7,553 bases of DNA from PALSA-612 sp963755155 (GTDB lineage Bacteria > Actinomycetota > Thermoleophilia > Gaiellales > Gaiellaceae). The notes beneath the pieces were generated by a model, which worked only from the letters and a program-made list of their open reading frames with translations, was not told where the DNA came from and did no database searches. The stretch lies in the NCBI GenBank assembly GCA_963755155.1, contig CAVWIV010000006.1, positions 1 to 7,553 of the forward strand, written 5' to 3'. A program made the position numbers and the translations under genes. Within the stretch, counting starts at the first letter, position 1. Every line of letters starts with the position of its first letter. Positions 1-6,120 of the stretch are shown here, one piece after another.

Positions 1-973
1 CCGGAAAAAGCGGGGCGCGCAGCGGTCCGGCGACGAGGAGGTACGCCTTGAGCGCGCGGCCCGGCTTCGTGTCGAGCTGGTTCCAGAGGTTGGCCGCGAG
101 CGCGACGAGCAGCGCCCCGGAGAGCTTGCGCGTGGCGAGCAGGCCGACCGCGGGGATGGCGACGAGCTTCAGCACGCCGGTCGTTCGACGCGCGCGCAGA
201 TGGGCGCGGAAGCCACGTTCTCGGCCGCCCCAAAGATCGTCGGCGAGCCCGGTGGCGGCGATCGCCGCCGCAGCCGGTCCTCCCGTCAGACCGAGGCACC
301 AACCCACGAGCGGAAGCCGCAGCCCGCGATGGTTGACGCCCTGCGGACCGAGCGCGAGCAGCGCGTCGAGCAACTGCCGCCCACGATGCGCGAAGCCGGC
401 GGGGTCACGGCCGGTTGCCCGATGGCCGAGCGCTAGCTCGACCTCACGGATCGACAGGCCGGCGCTCAGGGCGTCGATCGTCATGCCGACCTCACAGCCG
501 AAGCCGGCAGCAAGCGGGAACGACGAGTGCCGTGCGCGCTCGGAGAGCGCCCGCTGGCCGGACAGCGGCTCCCGCGGCTCGAAGCCGGTGCGCAGGCGAA
601 TGAGCGCACGCGCCATCCCCTTGGCGACCCCGAAGCCGCCACCCTGGCGCTCGGCGAACGCCGCCACGGTCAGATCCGCGCCCGACGCGAGGAGAGGCGC
701 CAATGCTCCGTGCACGTCCGCGTCACAGAGCAGGACGGGCCCGGCCGGCGCCTCCCTCTCGGCGAGCGTGAGCGCCTGACCCTTGCCGCGGCGCGGGAAT
801 CGGACCACCCGCGCCCCGGCCTGCTCGGCGACGGCGGCTGTCCTGTCACGGGAGCCGTCATCGGCGACGATCACGGTCGCCCCGGGCAGCTCGCGACGAA
901 GCGCGGCGATCGTCTCTCCGATCCGGGCTTCCTCGTCGCGCGCGGCGATGAGGATCGTCGGTGCCGCGCTCAC
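1..973 (-). CDS. Glycosyltransferase family 2 with a C-terminal MraY/WecA-like membrane segment (3' end cut by window)
   Basis: Translating the minus strand from a GTG at 973 gives 324 codons with no stop before the window edge, so the C-terminus is missing. The GTG overlaps the TGA of the mctB gene in a GTGA junction, implying coupled translation. Residues 1-200 look like a GT-A fold family-2 glycosyltransferase: an N-terminal ILIAARDEE strand, DDGS at 38-41, GKG at 63-65 and a DAD metal/nucleotide-sugar motif at 84-86. From about residue 217 the protein becomes hydrophobic, then shows GLADDLWG (242-249), GFRAHLRA (254-261), TTGVLK (264-269), a second hydrophobic stretch and NLWNQLD (295-301). 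These resemble the paired-Asp and N..N..D motifs of MraY/WecA polyprenyl-phosphate sugar-phosphate transferases. A role in making a lipid-linked envelope glycan is inferred. The GT2 call is firm; the GT4-like reading is from motifs only, and the substrate is unknown. Confidence 0.85.
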   Translation of the reverse strand, partial: MSAAPTILIAARDEEARIGETIAALRRELPGATVIVADDGSRDRTAAVAEQAGARVVRFPRRGKGQALTLAEREAPAGPVLLCDADVHGALAPLLASGADLTVAAFAERQGGGFGVAKGMARALIRLRTGFEPREPLSGQRALSERARHSSFPLAAGFGCEVGMTIDALSAGLSIREVELALGHRATGRDPAGFAHRGRQLLDALLALGPQGVNHRGLRLPLVGWCLGLTGGPAAAAIAATGLADDLWGGRERGFRAHLRARRTTGVLKLVAIPAVGLLATRKLSGALLVALAANLWNQLDTKPGRALKAYLLVAGPLRAPLFP

Positions 974-1872
974 CGCTCGCCGGGAACAGCAGGGGCGGCT
1001 ACAGGCTCGATCGGCGGCAGGATGCCGTCGGTCGCCGTCTGCTTCAGGCCATAGCTGCCGGGCCGGCCGCCAGCGAGCAGCAGTGCGAGCGCGAGCCGGC
1101 CGACTTCCGTGTCCACGAAATCGACGCTCGACAGGCTCGCCTTGTCGAACGCATCGACGGCCGTCGTGGAAGCGCCGGAGGTCTCGACGCCGACCGCGGG
1201 GACGCCGCTCGCTGCCAACCCTTCGTAGAAGCCGCGTAGCAACCGTGACGTCGGGCCCTGTTGCGAGGCGACCGAGCGGGCGACGACGACGGCGTCGGCG
1301 GGCAGGCCCTCGTTCCCCGAACGTTCCGCCACCAGTTGCGGCGAAAGCAAGCGCCAGACCGGGGCCCTACCGCCGCGGACGAGCTCCTGCGCGAGCCGCC
1401 GGCCGAGCTCGCGCGCCGCGTCCGGTCGCGCGTACCGCGCCAGAGCAGGCCGTCCGTCGAGCACGGTGTCGAGCGCCTCGAGGTCGACGGGCACGCGGAG
1501 CGCGCGCATGCGGAGCGTCGCGCCCGCTCCCGCGTCGGCGAGCGTGCGCTCTACCAGGTCGCGCACGTCCGGGTCCACAGGCCCCACGAAGATCAGCGCG
1601 ACCCGCCGAGACGCGAGGCGGTCGGCCATCAGCAGCGGATATGACTCCTCGACGTACGTCGTCGTGCCGCGCTGGGCGCGAGACAGGTCTCCCGTCCGCA
1701 GCCGTGCAGCGTCGAGGCTGCGTTGCAGCTCGTCGATCTTCCTGTTGAGGAGGCTTCGCTCGCCCTTCGAGACGAAGCCGCCGCTCGAGACGCCGACGCC
1801 GACGAGGATGCCGATCACGAGCGCCAGGAAGACGGCGGCCAGGGAGGCGACGTGATAGCGGAGGTCGAACAT
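970..1872 (-). CDS. mctB: MctB/SteB-family envelope protein (copper transporter family)
   Basis: This 300-residue protein starts at an ATG three bases after the SRPBCC stop. It has the family's N-terminus, MFDLRYHVASLAAVFLALVI, which closely matches the start of M. tuberculosis Rv1698 as I remember it. Residues 8-28 form one membrane segment. Residues 36-66 are a charged heptad-like helix, probably coiled coil (LLNRKIDELQRSLDAARLRT). The C-terminal part carries the conserved FVDTEVGRLALALLLAGG (252-269) and SYGLKQTA, then a Pro/Ala-rich tail. Known for the family: MctB is needed for copper resistance in M. tuberculosis, and the Corynebacterium homologue SteB works with SteA in cell separation. 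The bulk of the protein should lie outside the membrane. Proximity to steA favours the envelope/separation role. I see no Cys or Met-rich copper site, so copper handling here is unproven. An alternative symbol is steB. Confidence 0.88.
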   Translation of the reverse strand: MFDLRYHVASLAAVFLALVIGILVGVGVSSGGFVSKGERSLLNRKIDELQRSLDAARLRTGDLSRAQRGTTTYVEESYPLLMADRLASRRVALIFVGPVDPDVRDLVERTLADAGAGATLRMRALRVPVDLEALDTVLDGRPALARYARPDAARELGRRLAQELVRGGRAPVWRLLSPQLVAERSGNEGLPADAVVVARSVASQQGPTSRLLRGFYEGLAASGVPAVGVETSGASTTAVDAFDKASLSSVDFVDTEVGRLALALLLAGGRPGSYGLKQTATDGILPPIEPVAAPAVPGER

Positions 1873-1875
1873 TGC

Positions 1876-2325
1876 TCAGGCGGAAGCGGCGTTTACGTCC
1901 AGGCTGGCGGCGGTCTGCAGGAGCTCGTAGAGGCGGTACGCCGCCACCCTGGGCAGCGAGCGCGGGCGGCCGAGCGCCTCGGGTCTCCAGGCGCCCTCGA
2001 CGGCCACGGTGACGACCGTTCGATCGGACTCGAGGGCTGCAAGTCGCACCTCGACGTCAAGCCGATCCGCGGTGAGATTCCACACGACGCGCTCGTGCAG
2101 CTCGATCGTCTTCACGATCGCTAGGCCCGTCGCGCCACCCTTGCGGAACAGGGTCGGGGACGACGGCCCCGCGACCTCCCAGCGGGCGCCCTCGCGGAAG
2201 CCGCGCGCGTCGGGCCGCACCGCGGAGACGGTCGGCCACCAGTCGGCGAGGTGGTACGGCTCGGCGAGAAAGCGCCAGACGTCGGCGCGGGACGCGAGCA
2301 CCTCGTGGGACGCCTCGACCCTCAC
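1876..2325 (-). CDS. SRPBCC-superfamily protein (polyketide cyclase/START-like)
   Basis: This gene encodes a 149-residue soluble protein starting at GTG (2325). It opens with the typical SRPBCC layout: a first strand (RVEASHEVLASRADVWRFL), the PYHLADWWP loop near 23-31 that resembles the 'P..l..W.p.v..v' pattern of the fold, then alternating strands (GARWEV, VKTIELHERVVWNL, VEVRLAALE, RTVVTVAVEGAW). It ends in a long helix (PRVAAYRLYELLQTAASL). Such proteins bind hydrophobic ligands in a helix-grip pocket. No specific ligand or reaction can be read from this sequence. No signal peptide or membrane segment is visible. The start has only a weak GAG upstream, and a GTG at codon 9 is a less likely alternative. 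The stop lies three bases before the mctB start, so it is almost certainly co-translated with that gene. It sits between two genes that are neighbours in Mycobacterium. Confidence 0.8.
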   Translation of the reverse strand: MRVEASHEVLASRADVWRFLAEPYHLADWWPTVSAVRPDARGFREGARWEVAGPSSPTLFRKGGATGLAIVKTIELHERVVWNLTADRLDVEVRLAALESDRTVVTVAVEGAWRPEALGRPRSLPRVAAYRLYELLQTAASLDVNAASA

Positions 2326-2384
2326 GCCGTGGCGAGCTCGTGATGTTGCAAAGTTGACACGGTCCCGTCTCCCATGCGCGCGGC

Positions 2385-2412
2385 CCTCCCCAGTATGCTC
2401 GCAGCGGGGAGG
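2385..2412 (-). repeat. Inverted repeat upstream of the SRPBCC gene
   Basis: CCTCCCC at 2385-2391 and GGGGAGG at 2406-2412 are perfect 7-base complements around a 14-base loop. The element lies about 60 bases upstream of the SRPBCC start and overlaps the possible -10 hexamer CATACT. It could be a hairpin in the steA 3' RNA or a repressor site. No T-run follows, so a Rho-independent terminator is not supported. Confidence 0.5.
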
Positions 2413-2434
2413 AGGCTGGGAGCACCTAGGCGGG

Positions 2435-2457
2435 ACGGCCAGGTCCGAAACGGCCGT
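2435..2457 (-). repeat. Inverted repeat downstream of steA
   Basis: ACGGCC (2435-2440) and GGCCGT (2452-2457) are 6-base complements with an 11-base loop. The right arm lies in a self-complementary ACGGCCGT (2450-2457), so alternative pairing is possible. Short GC-rich dyads arise often by chance at this composition, so significance is uncertain. Confidence 0.35.
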
Positions 2458-2460
2458 GTC

Positions 2461-2473
2461 CAGGCCGGGCCTG
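2461..2473 (-). repeat. Short GC-rich dyad just after the steA stop
   Basis: CAGGCC-G-GGCCTG is a perfect palindrome around one central base, starting six bases downstream of the steA stop codon. As RNA it could form only a 4-bp stem with a 5-base loop. It may contribute, with the next two dyads, to 3'-end structure. No U-tract is present. Confidence 0.35.
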
Positions 2474-2479
2474 TGCGTC

Positions 2480-3658
2480 TCAGCCGACGCCGAGGATCGA
2501 GAGCAGGCGCTGGCCGAGCAGCTGGATGAAGCTCCGCAGGTCAGGCGAGGCGAGGATCGCTACGACGATCGCCGCTAGCCCCGCGCCGGCGAACGCGACG
2601 AGCGGCCACACGCCGACCCGCCCACTGACGAGCCGTGAGACGCCCTTCGCGTCGACGAGGATCTCGCCCACGCGCAGCCTCGCCATGAACGTCGACGACA
2701 TGCCTTCCCGGCTCCGCTCGAGAAACTCGACGAGGTTGAAATGCGTGCCGACGGCGACGATCAGCTCGGCGCCCTTCTCGTACGCGAGGAGCAGCGCGAC
2801 GTCCTCCGAGATGCCGGGCGCCGGCACAGCGTGGTATGGGAGGCCGAGTAGCTCGGCCCTCGCCGCCCCGGGAGCGGCGCCGGTCGACGGGTACGCATGG
2901 ATGACGAGCTCGGCGCCGCTCGCGAGCGTCGCGTCGGTGACCGAGTCCATGTCGCCGACGATGACGTCCGGCCGGTATCCCGCTTCCCGCAAGGCGTCGG
3001 CGCCGCCGTCAACACCGACGAGCACCGGCTTGAAGTTCCGGATGTAGCCGCGAACGATCCGCAGGTCGTGCTTGTGCCCAGGGCCCCTGGCGACCACCAG
3101 GACATGGCGGTCTCGGAATCGGGTCTCCAGCACGGGGAACTCGATTCCCTCCGCGAGCAGGCGGCCCTCGTCCCGCAGATACCGCATCGTGTTGTCGGCG
3201 AAGCTCGAGATCGCCTCCGCCAGACGCGCCTGCTGCTCGTCCAGCGCATGGACGAGCTCGAGCTCGTCGAGCACCCGGCCCTTGGCCAGGGATTCGCCGT
3301 TCCGGAGGATGGAGCCACCGCGCACCGTGATCCATTCCCCTTCGGAGAGCTGCTCGAAGAGCGGCGCCCCCGGCGCGTCCACGAGCCGAACGCCGCCTCG
3401 GATGAGCGTCAGCGGCCCGCGGTTCGGGTACTTGCCGCTCGACGACGGCGAGACGTTCACCACCACCCGCACACCGGACTCGACGAGCTCCTCGGCCGAG
3501 ACGCGGTCGAGATCGGCGTGGTCGATGATGGCGACGTCATCCGCGGACAGACGCCGCACGAGGTGCTTCGTGCGCCGATCGAGCCGCGCCCGGCCGGTGA
3601 GCTCGACCGCTTCGCGTGCACGACCCTTCGTGCGCTGGGCTCGGGCTCGTGTAGCCAT
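2480..3658 (-). CDS. steA: SteA-family membrane-anchored protein with a thiamine-pyrophosphokinase-like domain
   Basis: This is a 392-residue homologue of M. tuberculosis Rv1697. The frame stays open upstream to 3931, but that would run deep into recN. The ATG at 3658 follows an AGGACGAG ribosome site and leaves 10 bases after the recN stop, so it is the start. A basic N-terminus (1-36) precedes a domain with SSSGKYPNRGP (72-82). The TPK-like core follows with VVARGPGHKHDL (188-199), VDGGAD (216-221) and GDMDS (235-239), the last equivalent to the phosphate/metal motif of thiamine pyrophosphokinase. SEDVALLLA (284-292) and GTHFNLVEFLE (304-314) are SteA-type motifs in the positions where a real TPK would bind thiamine. 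Residues 350-370 are a membrane segment, followed by a short amphipathic tail. In Corynebacterium, SteA acts with SteB in daughter-cell separation. True TPK activity is unlikely. Confidence 0.9.
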   Translation of the reverse strand: MATRARAQRTKGRAREAVELTGRARLDRRTKHLVRRLSADDVAIIDHADLDRVSAEELVESGVRVVVNVSPSSSGKYPNRGPLTLIRGGVRLVDAPGAPLFEQLSEGEWITVRGGSILRNGESLAKGRVLDELELVHALDEQQARLAEAISSFADNTMRYLRDEGRLLAEGIEFPVLETRFRDRHVLVVARGPGHKHDLRIVRGYIRNFKPVLVGVDGGADALREAGYRPDVIVGDMDSVTDATLASGAELVIHAYPSTGAAPGAARAELLGLPYHAVPAPGISEDVALLLAYEKGAELIVAVGTHFNLVEFLERSREGMSSTFMARLRVGEILVDAKGVSRLVSGRVGVWPLVAFAGAGLAAIVVAILASPDLRSFIQLLGQRLLSILGVG

Positions 3659-3668
3659 CTCGTCCTGT

Positions 3669-5309
3669 CTATCCGCTCGCGCCGTCGGCAACCGTCGAAA
3701 GGAACTCGCGGCCGCCGAGCATACGCTCGATCTCCTGACGGCGCTCGTCCTCGCCGAGCTCCCGGATCCGTGTATGCGTCGGATCGCCGGGCATCTTCTC
3801 AACGCTGAAATGCCGCTCGGCGCGACTTGCGATCTGCGGCAGGTGCGTGATGGCGACGACCTGGGCGCGCTCGGACAGCCGCACGAGCGTGTCGGCGACT
3901 GCGTGGGCTGTCTGCCCGCCGATGCCCGCATCGATCTCGTCGAAGATCATCGTCGCGCCGCCTCCGACGGCGGCGATGGCGAGCGCGATCCTCGACAGCT
4001 CACCGCCCGAAGCCGTCTGCGCGACGGGCGCGAGCGGCAAGCCCGGGTTCGGCCTGATGAGGAACGTCACGTCGTCGGCCCCGCTCGAGGAGGGCTCGCG
4101 CTCACCGACCTCGGCCACGAACTCGCCCTCCCCCATGCCGATCGACTCCAGCTCGGCGGAGACTGCCGCGGCGAACGCCGCCGCAGACGCCCGGCGCTGC
4201 TCGGCGAGAGCCGCGACAAGCTCGTCCGCGCGGCGCTGTGCGTGCTCGACCGCTTCCGCCGAGGCGGCGACGGGGTCGACACCATCCGCGAGGGCATCCA
4301 GCTCGGCGCGGGCCGCTACCGTCCGCTCGACGAGCTCCACCGTCGTCTCCACGCGATAGCGGCGCCGGAGATCGGCCAATCGCTCGAGCTCGGCCTCGAC
4401 GTGCTCGAGCCTGCCCGGATCGGCCTCGAGAGCGGACGCGTACGCCCTGACGGTCGACGCGGCGTCGCGCAGGCGCACGTCGAGCTCGCGCAGCTCGCCG
4501 GCGGCCCCATCGAGCTCTTCGGCGATGCCGGCGACGCCATCGAGGGCGCTTACCGCCTCGGCGGTGAGCTCGGCGGCGCCCCGGCCGTCGTCAGGCGCCA
4601 GCGCCGTCCCGGCCGCGGCTGCGGCCTCCGCCAGCTCGGTGACGTGCCGCAACCGCTCGCGGTCGGCCCGGAGCTCCTCCTCGCGCTCGACCGTGACCTC
4701 GGCAGCGTCCTCCACGAGCGCCCGCAGCTCGGCGAGCCGCTCCGATGCCGACGCCGCGCCGCGCACGAGCTCGTCATGCGCACGCCGGGCAGCCTGGAGC
4801 TCGCGCCACGCCGCGCGGAGCCGCGCGCGCCGGCCGAGCTGCTCGTCGCCGCAGTAGGCATCGAGAACGTCGAGCTGATACGACGGGCGAGCCAGCCGGC
4901 GCTGCTCGAACTGGCCCGACATCGCCACGAGCCGCTCGGTGGCGGCTGCCACGTCCTCGCGCGCCGCCGCGCGGCCCCAGGCGTACGCACGCGTGCGCCC
5001 GTCCCCGAACACGCGCCGGGCGATGACGATGTCTTCCTCGCCGTCGGGCCGCAGCTCGAGCAGCGGCAGGACGTCGTCCTCCTCGAGCGCGCCCGCCGGC
5101 GCCTCGAGCTCGGCCTCGACATACGCATCGGCGCCCTCGGCGCCCACGAACGCAGCGTCCCCGCGCGCGCCGAGCAGCAGCCCGACGGCCTGCGCGAGGA
5201 TCGTCTTCCCTGCGCCGGTCTCCCCGGTGATCGCGTTCAGCCCAGGGGCAAGCTCGAGCTCAGCCTCGCGGATGAGGACGAGGTTCTCGATGCGCAGCCT
5301 ACGAAGCAA
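3669..5309 (-). CDS. recN: DNA repair protein RecN (SMC-like ATPase)
   Basis: This 546-residue protein has the normal RecN length and order. The Walker A GETGAGKT is at 29-36, after the family opening MLRRLRIENLVLIREAELEL. A GQFEQ motif lies at 132-136, a long Ala/Glu/Arg-rich coiled-coil region at about 150-400, the ABC signature SGGEL at 434-438, Walker B MIFDEIDAGIGG at 454-465 and the switch histidine in ITHLPQIAS near 489. RecN is a cytoplasmic SMC-like ATPase that acts at DNA double-strand breaks and promotes recombinational repair. The start is a TTG at 5309 inside the last codons of nadK (11-base overlap). No ATG or GTG fits the conserved N-terminus and no clear Shine-Dalgarno precedes it, so translation probably depends on coupling to nadK. 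I see no SOS-type operator; recN here appears to be an internal operon gene. Confidence 0.96.
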   Translation of the reverse strand: MLRRLRIENLVLIREAELELAPGLNAITGETGAGKTILAQAVGLLLGARGDAAFVGAEGADAYVEAELEAPAGALEEDDVLPLLELRPDGEEDIVIARRVFGDGRTRAYAWGRAAAREDVAAATERLVAMSGQFEQRRLARPSYQLDVLDAYCGDEQLGRRARLRAAWRELQAARRAHDELVRGAASASERLAELRALVEDAAEVTVEREEELRADRERLRHVTELAEAAAAAGTALAPDDGRGAAELTAEAVSALDGVAGIAEELDGAAGELRELDVRLRDAASTVRAYASALEADPGRLEHVEAELERLADLRRRYRVETTVELVERTVAARAELDALADGVDPVAASAEAVEHAQRRADELVAALAEQRRASAAAFAAAVSAELESIGMGEGEFVAEVGEREPSSSGADDVTFLIRPNPGLPLAPVAQTASGGELSRIALAIAAVGGGATMIFDEIDAGIGGQTAHAVADTLVRLSERAQVVAITHLPQIASRAERHFSVEKMPGDPTHTRIRELGEDERRQEIERMLGGREFLSTVADGASG

Positions 5310-6120
5310 AGGTCTCGCGGTAGCGGTTGACGAACGTCGCCTCCGGCAGGACGGCGAGCAGCGCTGGGCGGTCGCCGAGCCGGACGGACATCGACCCGCC
5401 GGCCGAGAGCGCCGCGAGCTCGTGGCCGTCGACGAGCACGGTCACGCCGACGTCGGGCGTGCGGTTGCGTACTACCACGTCGCGGTCCCGCGGGACGACG
5501 AGCGACCGCGCGTGCAGCGAGTGCGGCGCGACGAACGTCACGGCCATCCCGTCGAGCCCCCAGACGAGGACGGGGCCGCCGTTCGAGAGGTTGTACGCCG
5601 TCGATCCCGTCGGTGTCGAGCAGATGACGCCGTCGCACGAGACCGAGCCCAGGCTCTCGTCGCCGATCTGCCACTCGAGCTCCACCATGCGACCGAGCGT
5701 CGCGCTCGTCGCCACGACGTCGTTCACCGACACAGCGCGCTGGTCGCCGGCCTCGACGTCGAGGGTAGCCAGCTCGAGCACGGCGTACTCCCCGGCGAAC
5801 GCGCGCGCGAGGCCAGCCTCGAGGTCGGCGCCCTCGATCGAGGTCAGGAAGCCGACGCGGCCGAAGTTGACGCCGAGCACGGGAATGCCCGCGCCGAGAC
5901 ATCGCTGCAGCGCCCGCAACATCGTCCCGTCGCCGCCGAGCACGATGACGACGTCGGGCTCTGCCGACTCGTCGGCAACGATCTCGACGCCCACGCCCGC
6001 GGCAAACGCCTCGAGTCGCGCGACCGCATCTCCGATCACCTCCGGCTTGCCGTGTGTGACCACGGCCGCCCGGCGGACGGGCTCAGCCGACTGCAGCTGC
6101 GATCCAGGCATCGAGCTCAT
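5299..6120 (-). CDS. nadK: NAD kinase (NAD+/ATP-NAD kinase)
   Basis: NadK phosphorylates NAD+ to NADP+ in the cytoplasm and is the only route to NADP in most bacteria. The 273-residue product carries all key motifs: GGDG at 62-65 (IVLGGDGTMLRA), GVNFGRVGFL at 83-92, the N-D pair at 133-134 (SVNDVV), and the glycine/threonine-rich CDGVICSTPTGSTAY at 162-176, then LSNGGP. It is shorter than the roughly 307-residue M. tuberculosis enzyme, mainly before GGDG. The ATG at 6120 lies 38 bases inside tlyA. An in-frame ATG at 6111 is an alternative, as is a GTG at codon 20. None has a good ribosome site, so the exact start is uncertain by up to 19 residues. Overlaps on both sides place it in a tlyA-nadK-recN transcription unit. 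Confidence 0.95.
   Translation of the reverse strand: MSSMPGSQLQSAEPVRRAAVVTHGKPEVIGDAVARLEAFAAGVGVEIVADESAEPDVVIVLGGDGTMLRALQRCLGAGIPVLGVNFGRVGFLTSIEGADLEAGLARAFAGEYAVLELATLDVEAGDQRAVSVNDVVATSATLGRMVELEWQIGDESLGSVSCDGVICSTPTGSTAYNLSNGGPVLVWGLDGMAVTFVAPHSLHARSLVVPRDRDVVVRNRTPDVGVTVLVDGHELAALSAGGSMSVRLGDRPALLAVLPEATFVNRYRETFAS

Larger units (their letters stand above)
2326..2479. other. Intergenic region between steA and the SRPBCC gene
   Basis: This 154-base gap is the longest non-coding stretch between genes here. It contains three inverted repeats (listed separately) and a local AT-richer patch near 2343-2360. The patch includes TTGACA on the plus strand (2354-2359) with no fitting -10 element or plus-strand gene. 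On the minus strand, CATACT (2397 to 2392) could be a -10 for the SRPBCC-mctB-GT genes, but no matching -35 is visible. No U-tract follows any hairpin, so there is no canonical intrinsic terminator. It could be a terminator/promoter boundary, but the sequence does not settle it. Confidence 0.5.

Noticed and set aside
48..1748. Plus-strand frames at the left edge (243, 175 and 321 codons)
   Set aside because: The minus strand here encodes a motif-bearing glycosyltransferase and MctB/SteB; the plus-strand translations are Arg/Ala/Ser-rich without family resemblance.
2354..2359. Perfect TTGACA -35 box on the plus strand
   Set aside because: No -10 hexamer lies 16-18 bases downstream and there is no plus-strand gene to serve, so it is probably chance.
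2057..2425. 122-codon minus-strand frame across the intergenic gap and the SRPBCC gene
   Set aside because: It is out of frame with the SRPBCC gene, whose fold pattern is recognisable. The translation is mostly Arg/Gly/Pro.
2385..2473. Rho-independent terminator for the recN-steA transcript
   Set aside because: The hairpins are real as sequence, but none is followed by a U-rich tract on the minus strand, so a canonical intrinsic terminator cannot be claimed.
3659..3931. N-terminal extension of steA by 91 residues to 3931
   Set aside because: The extra part overlaps recN's conserved C-terminus and has shadow-like composition. The ATG at 3658 has an AGGACGAG ribosome site and sits just after the recN stop.
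3072..5330. 752-codon open frame on the plus strand, antisense to recN and steA
   Set aside because: It lies opposite recN, which has full Walker A, signature and Walker B motifs. Long antisense frames are expected in DNA of this GC content, and the translation is low-complexity Arg/Gly/Ala/Glu with no recognisable domain.
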